64,000 nucleotides of DNA from Iris pallida (lineage: Eukaryota > Streptophyta > Magnoliopsida > Asparagales > Iridaceae): positions 16,203,555-16,267,554 of the forward strand of contig JANAVB010031417.1 of the NCBI GenBank assembly GCA_029216955.1. The letters run 5' to 3'. The position numbers and the translations under genes are program-made. Below the pieces are notes generated by a model. The model worked only from the letters and a program-made list of their open reading frames with translations. It was not told the DNA's origin and ran no database searches. Each line of letters opens with the position of its first letter. Within the stretch, counting starts at the first letter, position 1. Below are positions 37,916 through 49,331 of this stretch, in pieces.

Positions 37916-38768
37916 AGATATTTTCTTTTAAGGTAGAGAAGAGATATTTTATATAAAAATAAATGTATTTTTAAATAGGAAAAATGCAGACACATCCGTG
38001 GGATGCATGGGCAGTCATGGTAGGGTCCACGCCAAACTGGGTCGGACGTTGGGTCAAGTTTGGACAAAGTCGAAGCCAAGATTTAATTAATTTGTAAATT
38101 AAACCAATTAAAATCACGGATGGAATGGGAGCACAAGGGAGATCAAATCAGTGGCACGCAAGTGGCACGTGCATAGTAGGCTCAAAACAGGCTAGGGCCA
38201 TATACTGGGTCGACTGGATTGGACCGATGTCGGGCCCGAAAATTAAATGGGAATTTAAATCAGGTTTTACGGCAGATAATTAATTGGCCTAAATTGAACC
38301 GAAAGTTGTGCGAAGGAAATGGAGCACAAAATGGAGTGTCTGAGTGAGACACAATGGTCATGGATGAAGAGCGTCTCGAGTAGATCAGGCATGACAAGTT
38401 GGTTCTGAGAAAATGACTGGTCTGGCGCTCCTAAATTAAAAGTCACGGTAACGTGCATATGAGGATCATGGAAAAGAGTGGGAATTCAATTAATAATTAA
38501 AATGGTCTAAATTGACCCGAACTTGCGCGAAGCAAAAAGAGTACAAGGGAACAAGTTGGGATGGGACAAGATATCAACGTGAAGGTAATCCCGTCTACTA
38601 CAAACTTCAAGAAGGAAGTTTTCAGAGACTGGCATCCCTGATGCTCTAGAATTCCAAGTCACGGTAAAGAGCATTTAATGATCAAAAATTAATTATATAG
38701 AAATGAATTATTGAAAATAATTTATTAGAAAATTCGAAAAATAATTCGGAAAATTCAGGGGGCTTACA
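34331..38768 (-). repeat. 3' LTR of LARD copy 2 (4438 bp)
   Basis: It matches the right LTR once that LTR's inserts are removed. It contains three direct repeats of about 160 bp (ttatatgtccacgaatcc at 35968, ttatatgtcaatgagtcc at 36133, ttatatgtcaacgagtcc at 36292, a weaker fourth at 36449), GTC-AAC-rich words (35430-35640), a GC-rich CTG block (37060-37150), GATGATG runs, a G tract (37609-37621) and TA runs (to 37913). Confidence 0.92.
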
Positions 38769-40762
38769 TCCTACCCACCTTATAGAAATTTCGTCCTCGA
38801 AATTAAGGTTGTAGTAGGGGTAAAACAAGATAGAAAGTTTTAGGTAAAAACTTAGACACGATCATAGAATGACAAGTTTGCACGGTTAAGATATTCAATT
38901 CACAATTATTCAGACACGATGAAAAATTTCTGCACGATAGAATCAAAATATGAACAGAATCATATAGGTACGATTATAGATAAGTTAAGTCATTGGGGCA
39001 CGATTTAGATATGACAATGAAATCAAAACTTGAGCTTCGTCCGGTTACAATCGAGTCAAACATTGATTAACAGGATTTTAGCTCGATGAAATTAGATTTT
39101 GGGTTAAGATTATCAAGATCATGAAAATCAAAGTCGGATAGTCATAATCTAAAACAAGGCTAAGAGAAACAAATGGAAAGAAAATTTTTGAGAATAGCAC
39201 GATTGAGAGAGAGATTTGATAGAAATCGGATTATAGGTCACATAAGCACGATCAAGATCCAAGTTCAGTTATGAAAGACGATAAAATCATGAAATCGAAA
39301 TCAAGGTCCTAAAAGCACAATTAGGAAGGAACCCAAGTCACAAAGGAATTTGAAGTCATCTAGAGTCTAGACAGCAACCAAGACTCTTTGGCACGATAAA
39401 TAAGACGACCAAAATTGATTGGTTAAGCAGAGAGGATCAATCTCACGATATCAAAATATAATAAACAAATCAAGGATGTAGAATTGAATTGCTTTTGTTA
39501 TCATAGAAACCTGAATATGGGATCATAGGAGGAAGCCGGGGTAATCATCTCGCTCTGCTTCGACTACTACCAACAATGTCTACTCCGAGATGGATGGTTA
39601 CGATACTTCCTCAATTTCTCCCAAGATAAAAAGATATGAAAATTCTAAAATTTTCAAGGTTTTCTAAGTATGGCTGACAGAAGTAGATACGAGATAGGTA
39701 ATTGGTGGAATCAAGACATAATTGATCAAGATGGAGGAAGTAAGGGTAAGATGAGGAAATCATCATGCGATGAGGAAGAGAAGAATGGGAAAACAGAAGT
39801 AATAGTAGGAACTGCTCTTGCCCAATAGGTTAAAACAAGTGAATCAATTTAAGATACGATCTGATAACCATACACGTCTATCCCAAATCATGTTGCCAGA
39901 ATTCTCGCCACGCCAGTAAGCATAGCGGTAATAAACAATGAAGTCCATAACCATGGTATACACCCTATAATTATGTCATCTAGATTCCTTACCACGCCAC
40001 CCGGTATGGCTGCAAGAGAACCTAAATGACATAACTAGGATAGTATATCCAAAATCAGGCTCCATGTCCATGTCTCGCTAGCTAATATGACTGCAATGAA
40101 TTCTAAACTCCATAAATAAAGTAAACACTTACCGTTCTCATCGTCCTTGTCCAAAATATGTTTATCAGAATATCTTAACTCAATTCTTAAAAGAATTATC
40201 CAAAACAAAATTAAAGGTCAACAATGAATATTAAGATTTAAATTTCAACAAGTCAAGGGTAAGTTAATAGAAACAACGGAAACAACTTCCGAGATAGGGT
40301 TCAGAGAAAAATCTCAGGGAAAGTCCCGAGGGTACTACCTAGGTCAAGATAGAAAATGGTGGAATATAATCTAAAACAAACCTCGACCATGATACGAGGT
40401 TGGTAAATCATATTCTCTCCCAAACCTAGATGATATACAAGTCCAACTTATACCTTCCCTCCGGGGTCCACAGACTCATCCCAAGAAGGAATAAAGTTTG
40501 ATACGGACAGATATTTCAGAAATCATGACGAATGAAAACAAGTAGGAAAAGATTTGAAAGCCTTCGAAATAAGATTCCCCAGGGGTCATCCCTGGAATCT
40601 ACCAAGAGTTCCTAATATGTGACTGAGTACCAAAATCCTAAAATCTTCCATGACTCAACCTTAATCCAAGGGCAGGCTCGCAGTAGTACAGATAAGCTCA
40701 AGTACTACCACGACTTCGCATTAATTGCAAAGACTGACCTGCATGGGCCACCACTAAAAACG
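38769..40762 (-). mobile_element. Non-coding core of LARD copy 2
   Basis: 1994 bp, nearly the same length as the core of copy 1. It starts with the same pol-end and purine-tract remnant (38769-38804 region) and shares blocks around 39850-40130. It ends with gcatgggccaccactaaaaa before the right LTR, as in copy 1 (one base differs). No open frame of interest. Confidence 0.85.
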
Positions 40763-41571
40763 TGTCACGACCCGCACCCGGATATACGGGTACGAATACG
40801 TGGGCCACGCCCAGCCTACGTGTCACGCCCCAGTACCGAAATACGGAGACGGACTAGGCCAGCTACTCCATATGAGGTACGTAACGTCATACGGCGATCG
40901 TGGCTGTCGAGAGACTAGAGGGTACATGCTACAATCAAGTCTCCTATGGTCCCACAGAGTTCTATGTCTCAATCAATCAAATCACATCAGCAAACAAATG
41001 AACATTAAAGATAAAGCAGTAAGGCATCCCCGACGCTTCATCAAAATGATCACGAGAGACTAGCTTTATAATTTAGCTATCTCGGAGAGTCAGGAGTACA
41101 AAATTATACACAGCTGTAGTCTGTTTAATTACAATTATGTACTGACACAAAATATCAAGTAATCCGGCTAACAGGTGCCGGTGGCTAAACGCCGCAAAAG
41201 TATAAGCAGGAGTGGTGGAGAAGAAACCCACTCGAGTCCCCGAACCGCCATGCTCCTAGTATGCACCATGGATGTCAGGGAGGAAGATTGTGTCCCCCGG
41301 CTCTGCTACGAGATCTGGCCAAACAAAACCAGCGGGGTCAGTCCCGAATAGCAAGTACTGCCAAAGGGGCACAAGAGTTAAGATTAAAAACCCAGTTAAA
41401 TAGAATGATTGATAATAGTAATACTTATGCTACCATTATAGGGTAACGCCACATCCTCGAACCCATATGGCACCCTTACAACCAAACAAGGACAAAAGGT
41501 GCCGCATAGAGTCGGGACGCGTCGTACTCTATAACTTTCACATAAGTTAAAGGGTATAAACAATAAAATCT

Positions 41572-41850
41572 CCTGATCGTGACTTCGGTCGATAACCTAT
41601 CGCAACACAATAACCAACCCAACAATCAAACAAGAACATGGGTTGGATCATGTACCATGATAGACCATGTTCCTCAGTCATTCACAGAAGTAGCACTTCA
41701 CAATCAGAATAAGTCTTCCGTTCATAACTTCGGTCCACAGCCTGTCATAGCACGATAACCAACCCAACAATCAAACAAAAACATGGGTTGGATCACGTAC
41801 CATGACAGTCCGCTTCCCTCAGTTATTCACGGAAGGTAATAGGATACAAG
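41572..41850. repeat. 145-bp direct duplication inside the solo LTR
   Basis: ataaccaacccaacaatcaa begins at 41610 and again at 41755, with flanking similarity on both sides (acttcggtc upstream, cctcagt.attcac downstream). Confidence 0.8.
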
Positions 41851-42559
41851 CAAGTCATTTTCACGGCCAATCAAGTCTACGAGTTTCTAGTGGGACGAGG
41901 TTATCCTCGCGTCATGTTATTAGAAATCCTCAGATCGTATCTTTCCAGCAAGGCTAGCCCACCCAGGGGTTCGCGTAGACAGGTATGATTGAGCACAGGT
42001 CCCTCGTATGGCCACCTTGCTAAAACATATAATATATAGCAGGAATTAATCGGATACAGTCATCCACTCGTTGCAGATGACACAGTATCCGTGGAGACCA
42101 GCCGGCGCGTCAAGACAGTATCTCAAGGCGGCTGGTGTAACACGATCTCGGGATTTTGCCCTCCCCATGCATCTAGTATATTTAGTTGCCTAATTTAACC
42201 CTAGGTGAAATCTTGGACTCTCATGCTGTGGCCTGCATGATTATCCTCCTAAAGTCGTACTTTAGTACGAGTACCCCAAAGAGGATCCATGTCAATCAGT
42301 ATGTCAACATGTGCTACCCTCCTTAGTGTAATGCATCATTGCAAATACGCCACGTGGAGTTACGAGTCATTTGTCGAGCATGAACAAGAACTGGGACATT
42401 CAGGTACATGTATCAGGTAGGAACACTTTGCTCTCCGGGGTCACATTAGTGCTCATATCATGCTCGGGACAAAAGGCGTAAGGATATAAAATGGTCATAT
42501 AATATCTGATAAAATATCAAAAGCGTACACACAAAAGCACGCACGCTCAAGGGGTGAAA

Positions 42560-42845
42560 GTCACGCAGGCTCACTCAGGCTCACTCAAGGCAGCGTGCGT
42601 GAAAAGTCACGCAGGCTCACTCAAGTCAGCGCGCGTGAAAAGTCACGCAGGCTCAAGGGAAGAGCTGCGTGAAAAGTCACGCAAGCTCAATCAAGTCAGC
42701 GCGCGTGAAAAGTCACGCAGGCTCAAGGGAAGAGCTGCGTGAAAAGTCACGCAAGCTCAAGGAAAGAGCTGCATGAAAAGTCACGCAGACTCAAGGAGAG
42801 AGAGAGCTGCGTGAAAAGTCACGCAAGCTCAAGGAAAGACACGCT
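42560..42845. repeat. Minisatellite of about 34-40 bp units in the solo LTR
   Basis: The phrase gtgaaaagtcacgca.gctca recurs about seven times, alternating with tcaagtcagcgcgc and agggaagagctgc linkers. Confidence 0.88.
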
Positions 42846-45800
42846 TCCAACAGGAAGCGTGCTCAAACAGGAGCACACTGTTCACTGTCTTCTCCAAACA
42901 GCAAGAACACCATGGCTGAACCCGAACTTCAAAGCATCATAACTTGGCCATCCGAACTCCAAATCCAGATTTCCAAAGTTTCAACTTGGGTGAAACTGAA
43001 TGCTCTTCCACATGGAAGCATCAAAAATCCATAAAATCCAACTAAAGTAGATCAAACCATGCAAAATCCAAAAATAATTAAAATCTAGATCTACAAAAAT
43101 CAAAGCTTCAAAATGGAAATTTCCAAGTTCTAAACTAGTATAGATTGAGGAGAAGAACATATTTTGGCAAATAGTTTTGTAAGAAATTATTGACAAAAAA
43201 TATAGATCCATCTCTTGAGCAAGTTGGTACTTGCCTTGGTTGGTGGAGGAAATAAATGAGAGAAAGTAAAATGAGAGGAGAGAGAATGAGATGAGTTATA
43301 TATATAAAGATCTTGGACCCATGGGTTCATGATGAACCATTGGTGAACCAAGAATAAGTTACCCAAATGAGCCAAAACTGTAGGCCCAAATGCAGAAAAT
43401 AAATTAGGAAATAATATTTTATCGAATATTTTTTGGGAAATACATGAAAAAATACTGCATAATAAATATCGTATAAATACAAGGTAAATACAAATTATTA
43501 ATTTCACATATTAAAATACGTATTCCAGGATCGGGAAGTGACACTACGCCGCGGTATCGGCGGTAGAACGCTGTCAAGTATACTATACTAGCTACAATAT
43601 CTAAGAATCCATAACTGGAAATGTACTCATGTCACATCACGAAAACTAAGGAAGATAAGACAAGAATTAATAACAATATCACTAGAACAACTAGAATCTA
43701 CCAGTATCATAAGACAGGAAAATAAAGAAGGAACAACAAGACTAACTAAGGATAACTACCAGACAACTCACATAGAAGAATAGTGAGATCCACCTCAGCT
43801 AGCAATATCATGAAGTCCAATAATGAGGGCACAACTACTCCTAAAATTTGTTAACATATTCGGTCAGGACGGAACGAGTACATATATCTCATAACAGATC
43901 TCAAGATAGAATAAAAGCTATAAGACTGTAAATAGAGCATATATAATGAAATCATGGAGTGTACATATATGTATCATGGCATGGTAAGCTATAGAGCTAG
44001 AGCTAGAACAAGAAAGTAGAACTAAATCAGGGTATGTACACAAATCAAGGTAAGCCATATATCCAATGTGTGTGAGTAGCAGTTTCAACTTGTGATCGGC
44101 TTGGGTAACTGTCAAGAATCGGCCTGGCAAGTCATAAGTGCGGTATATGACTCACACTGTTCAAGAATACAAGGGGATATGATCACAGGCATACGCTACT
44201 ACTCCCCCTACCCCAACTGGTAGAATGGATCCAAACAGGACACGTCACTGCACGGGATTCTAATGAGAAGGTCGCGAACCTTCTCTAGAATCATTGACCA
44301 TATATTGAGCAAGAGCTACAAGGGAGCTTGCACAATACATCCCAACCTAAGAAGGAGAAACATCTCTCGTCGGGATCCAAGAATACCAATCCGTGAGAAC
44401 CATGTGTCAGGAATAAGTATATCAACACTAAGTACATGAATCATAACAGTTATCATAAATTGGGAATAAGTTATCAGAGAATGTACTCGCCTGGGGTCTT
44501 GCTGTCAATATGAATCAGGGTTCGGAGTAAAGTCACAGACCTAAAGATGAAATAATACATGAGCTGATCAGGGTCAAAAGATATACTAACATCTAGGTCA
44601 AACTAAGACAAACTAAGACAAACTGGACGTACAGTTGACTTTGGTCAACTGGTCAACTCCGGTCAATTCTAAGTCTAATCTAGGTTAAATAGGTCAATGG
44701 TTGACCTACAGTTGCCCTTGGTCAAAAAGTCAACGTTGGTCAAGTCTGATCAAACCTAGGTCAACTGTTGACTCTACTTCGACGTCTAGTCAAAGTAGTC
44801 AACCATGGTCAAGCTAGTCTCTATAAACATCTACAAGGTCAACTTATGAATTTCAGTGATTTAGAAATCACTGAAATCGACGGGTCTCTAAAACAACCAA
44901 AAGGAGAAAATATTATAATAATAGGGTGACACAAAAAGGGAAGAAATCTACAGATGTTGTCGGATGATGAAACTAACATCACCAACGTGTCCAGAATGGT
45001 CAAATCATCTAGGATAGCCTGTCCAAAAGTCCAATTTGGACACAGGGGCAAAACGATAATTTCGGGCCAAAATGATGTCCGCCGTTGGACACACTTTGCA
45101 CCGAAAAATGTGCCAAAATAAAAGTGCACAAAACCTAACAAATTATATGTCCACGAATCCAGAATGACGATACGAACCCAACGGTATATCCAGAATTGGA
45201 TTCCGTTGACCCGATCTCAAATTGGTCCGTTGACCCGGACATTGGAAACCGATTTGCACGGAAAAGCATGTCGGAGTCAATGTCCTCAAAACTCAGCAAA
45301 TTATATGTCAACGAGTCCAGAATAACGATACGAACTCAACGGTATATCCGGAATTGGATTTCGATGAGCCGAACTCAAAATGACACGTTGACCCAGATAT
45401 TGGTATCCGACTTGCACCGAAATGCGTGTCGGAACCAATGTCCACTAAAACCTAGCAAATTATATGTCAACGAGTCCAGAATGACGATACAAACTCAACG
45501 GTATATCCAGAATTGGATTCTGACGAGCCGGCGTCAAAAAGTTCTGTTGACTCAGAAAGTGGGACCCGCTTTGAACCGAAATACGTGCCAGGGCCCACGT
45601 TCTCCAAATCAAGCAAACTTTATATGAAAACATACCAGAACGACGCCACGAGTCTACTGGTGGTGTCAGAAATTGAATCCAGAGTCCCGGGTTCAAAAAT
45701 GGAATTTTACAAGTGCAACACTAAGAATTCGAACGGCCAACTTTGGCGTCGAATTCGACCGACCTAACAAGCTCAAACTGAAATGAAATCTAAATGGGGC

Positions 45801-47000
45801 AGGAAGAGGGTTATACCAGCTGTACAACGGAACTGACGGCGTGCAAAACGAAGCTGCGACGGCGAAGATACGAACCCACAAATTTGGCGTCACGAAACTG
45901 TCCAAAAATAGTACAAATTAAAACGTCAACTTGGTGGCCGGTTTTGATGTATCAAACGACGAAATTAATGGTTCAAATTTGACAGGGATGAAGGGGTATA
46001 TACCGAGATTGAGACGGAGTGAAGAAATTGCCGATCCAACGGTCGAATTGTCCAAAAAATTGGCGCGAAGTTGCTGTCCCGAAACACCATTTCTGAAACT
46101 TTCCCGCGCGCGCGTCGACGGAAACCCGTGCCAAACGCACGAATCGACTATGCATCGCGCCGGAGAAGGAGGCGCTGGCCCGGGGGAGTTCGCCGGGGTC
46201 GCACATGGCCGGGGGGGCTCGCCGGCGACGGAGCGCGCGGCGGCGCGCGCTGCTGCTGCAGCAGCTGCTGCCGCGTGCGCTGCGCTGCTGCCTGCTGTTG
46301 CGGCTGCTGCACGGGGCGGTCGCCGGTCACGTGGTGGCGCGCGGCGGAGCCGTGGTGGCGCGCGGCGGAGACGTGGTGGCGGAGGCGAGGTGGCGCGGTG
46401 GAGGTTGGCCGGAGGAGGGGTGGCGAGCGGTGGTTGTGGTGGGATGGTGGTGATGGTGTGGTGTGGTGGTATTGATGGTTATGAAGATGGTGGTGAGTAT
46501 GATGGTGATGATGATGATGAAGATGATGATGAAGATGATGGTGAAGGAGGAGGAGAAGAGGGATAGTCGGGGAGGAGCTCAGCCGGGGATGAGGAGGAGG
46601 TCGGCCGGCCATGCATGGGATGGTGGTCGGCCATTAATGAAGACTGGTGGTGGTGTGTGAGTATGTGGAGAGGAAGAGAGAAAGAGAGTGAAAAAAAATG
46701 TATGTGTGTGTGTGTTTAATATAGAAAGAGAGTGAGAGGGAGAGAATAGAGAGAGGGGTGTGCTCGGGTACAAAGGGGGATGGGTTGTCCTGGTTGGGGG
46801 GGGTGTGTGTGATGGAGTGATGGTGAGAGGAAGAGAGAGATTATATAATATGTGTAGGTGTGTGCATATAATATATATAGAGAAAAAGGGAGAGAGATAG
46901 ATATTTAATGAGAGAGAGAGAAAGTAGAGAGAGAGGGTGGGGAAGGTCGGCTGATAGTGTAGGGGGGATTGTGGGTGTTTGATTATGGGAGAGAGAAAGA

Positions 47001-47080
<80 letters not shown>

Positions 47081-47083
47081 TAT

Positions 47084-47216
47084 ATTTTGCAAATGACCTC
47101 TAGCCTAGTGGTTAAGAGAGATGCATGCGGCCCAAGTGGTCGGGAGTTCGAGCCTCAGTGGAGGCGAGTTCGCCACAAGTACCCATTGCTTCAAAAAAAA
47201 AAAAAAAAAAAAAAAA
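47084..47216 (+). mobile_element. tRNA-derived SINE inserted in the right LARD LTR
   Basis: Flanked by atatatgagatat (47071-47083 and 47217-47229), a perfect 13-bp duplication, and absent from the left LTR at the matching point (37914). It has tagcctagtggttaagag (A box), gttcgagcctc (B box) and a 24-base poly(A) tail. Confidence 0.85.
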
Positions 47217-48077
47217 ATATATGAGATATTTTCTTTTAAGGTAGAGAAGAGATATTTTATATAAAAATAAATGTATTTTTAAATAGGAAAAATGCAGACA
47301 CATCCGTGGGATGCATGGGCAGTCATGGTAGGGTCCACGCCAAACTGGGTCGGACGTTGGGTCAAGTTTGGACAAAGTCGAAGCCAAGATTTAATTAATT
47401 TGTAAATTAAACCAATTAAAATCACGGATGGAATGGGAGCACAAGGGAGATCAAATCAGTGGCACGCAAGTGGCACGTGCATAGTAGGCTAAAAACATAC
47501 TAGGGCCATATACTGGGTCGACTGGATTGGACCGATGTCGGGCCCAAAAATTAAATAGGAATTTAAATCAGGTTTTACGGCAGATAATTAATTGGCCTAA
47601 ATTGAACCGAAAGTTGTGCGAAGGAAATGGAGCACAAAATGGAGTGTCTGAGTGGGACACAATGGTCATGGGTGAAGAGCGTCTCGAGTAGATCAGGCAT
47701 GACAAGTTGGTTCTGAGAAAATGACTGGTCTGGCGCTCCTAAATTAAAAGTCACGGTAACGTGCATATGAGGATCAAGGAAAAGAGTGGGAATTCAATTA
47801 ATAATTAAAATGGTCTAAATTGACCCGAACTTGCGCGAAGCAAAAAGAGTACAAGGGAACAAGTTGGGATGGGACATGATATATCAACGTGAAGGTAATC
47901 CCGTCTACTACAAACTTCAAGAAGGAAGTTTTCAGAGACTGGCATCCCTGATGCTCTAGAATTCCAAGTCACGGTAAAGAGCATTTAATGATCAAAAATT
48001 AATTATATAGAAATGAATTATTGAAAATAATTCATTAGAAAATTCGAAAATAATTCGGGAAATTCAGGGGGCTTACA

Positions 48078-48212
48078 CGGAGAATGTCATTCTCCGTGTT
48101 ATTAAGACGGAGAATGCCATTCTCCGTGTTACTAACACGGAGAATGGCCACCCTCATGCGAAATTAACATTCTTCGTATTCTAACACGGAGAATGGACAT
48201 TCTCCTGCATTT
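48078..48212. repeat. Palindromic minisatellite array, right part (about 4 units)
   Basis: Continuation of the array at 33726-34330, interrupted by the LARD. Units read cggagaatgtcattctccg, gacggagaatgccattctcc, cacggagaatggccac and cacggagaatggacattctc. Confidence 0.88.
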
Positions 48213-49331
48213 TATGGTTAGTTGAAACATTGGAGGGCCATAACTTTTGACTGGAAGGTCGAAACGAGGTTCGGTTTGTCGCAAAATGAGCGTATCTTCG
48301 AGGAGCCTGAGATAAACCGTTTCACCGTTTGTCGGCCTTTCGAAATTTTATAATCGCTAAAAAAATAATGTTTAGACCTCCGTTTTAGCACTTTTGCCGT
48401 TTGTCTCGGTCTTTCCGAAATTTTTCGACGAGTTTTTGAAAATTTTTGAGAAGAAAACCTAGATTCGAAAGTGAGCAGCGTATGGAAGAAGAAGAAGTAT
48501 CGAAACATTTTTTTAAGAGTAGTTTCGTGGGTGTTTTCAATAAATTAGAAGGAATAACAAAATGTCATTCGGAACCCTCTTTATATATTTTTTGCTAATT
48601 CTGGACACGCGATGAAATGTTATTGCGCGGTGAATTTTTCATAAAACTTTTTCATTTTTTGGACATTTCATAAATTTTTCCTAATTATAACTACTGATAC
48701 CCTTCCCTATTTAATTTATCCGTGTAAAAAATATTTATATCCTCACAAAAATATTTATAACTACTGATACCCTTTTCTACCGATACCCTTCCTTGTTTAA
48801 TTTACTCGTGTAAAAATCTTTCATAACCGTTCGTTAGTAAATTACCAAGCATGAATTGGACTGATTTAAAAGTCGCTACTTAAAAATCATTCAAAATCAG
48901 ACTCCTCATAACCGCTTGTACCCTAAAAATATCTCATAACTACTACCCTACAATTGTCAAGCAGACCCTAAAGCTCTGATTGTTTGTATACAGCACTAAG
49001 CAGTCCCCTTGAATCTTGATATAGAACGACAGTTTTTTTTTTTTTGTGGGGGTGGAGGTACGAACAAATTGATGAGTGCGATATTGCAAAGTGTAGGAAG
49101 CTTATGCACCATGTATTTATTTTTAACAAAGAAAAAAATTCATTGATTGAGCATCATGTAGCTTGAGGGATATGCAAATGTAGAAATTAAGCTTATCTAA
49201 AATTAACATGGAAAATTATAGTATCATATATTTGTTTTTTTTTCGGTGGATCGAACTCATCCGATCATAATATTTATTATATCTCCACGTACTAACCAGT
49301 GTACCTAAAAGACTTTAACTAGGATGAGAGA

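Larger units (their letters stand above)
40821..43543. mobile_element. Solo LTR of another retroelement family (2723 bp) with perfect 5-bp target duplication
   Basis: It begins tgtcacgcccc and ends cgggaagtgaca, and is flanked on both sides by ctacg (40816-40820 and 43544-43548). It breaks the LARD LTR at a point where the uninterrupted copy reads cctacgccgcgg. No second LTR or core is present, so this is most simply a solo LTR left by recombination. Confidence 0.88.
34331..48077 (-). mobile_element. LARD-type LTR retrotransposon (copy 2), complete, with nested insertions
   Basis: Left LTR 34331-38768, core 38769-40762, right LTR 40763-48077. LTRs begin tgtcacgaccc and end ggcttaca. Target duplication: cgaag (34326-34330) and cggag (48078-48082), one mismatch; the array around the site suggests that cggag is original. 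The purine tract lies beside the left LTR, so the element reads on the minus strand. No coding capacity. It is related to copy 1 in core and LTR, but the LTRs of the two copies are clearly diverged (different subfamilies). Confidence 0.9.
40763..48077 (-). repeat. 5' LTR of LARD copy 2, with solo LTR and SINE inserted
   Basis: The first 58 bp (40763-40820) match the start of the left LTR. Then comes the 2723-bp solo LTR and a second copy of ctacg, after which the match resumes at ccgcggtatcgg (43549) and runs to 48077. Beyond the inserts it differs from the left LTR at roughly 2-3% of positions by eye. Confidence 0.9.
33054..48968. mobile_element. Tourist-like element (about 2.16 kb without inserts) carrying a palindrome array, split by a LARD
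   Basis: Left end ggtcctgcttggtaa (33054), right end ttgtcaagcagaccc (48954-48968). These are imperfect inverted repeats, each flanked by TAA (33051-33053 and 48969-48971). Removing the LARD and its duplication (34331-48082) joins two parts of the same array of palindromes. No transposase. The stretch 48218-48500 has an unbroken minus-strand frame of 96 codons without a recognised domain. The boundaries are the weak point, because the inverted repeat is short and diverged. Confidence 0.5.

Noticed and set aside
42540..42850. CRISPR-like array from the regular gtgaaaagtcacgca repeats
   Set aside because: The spacers are themselves repeats, the array lies inside a plant LTR, and the genome is eukaryotic.
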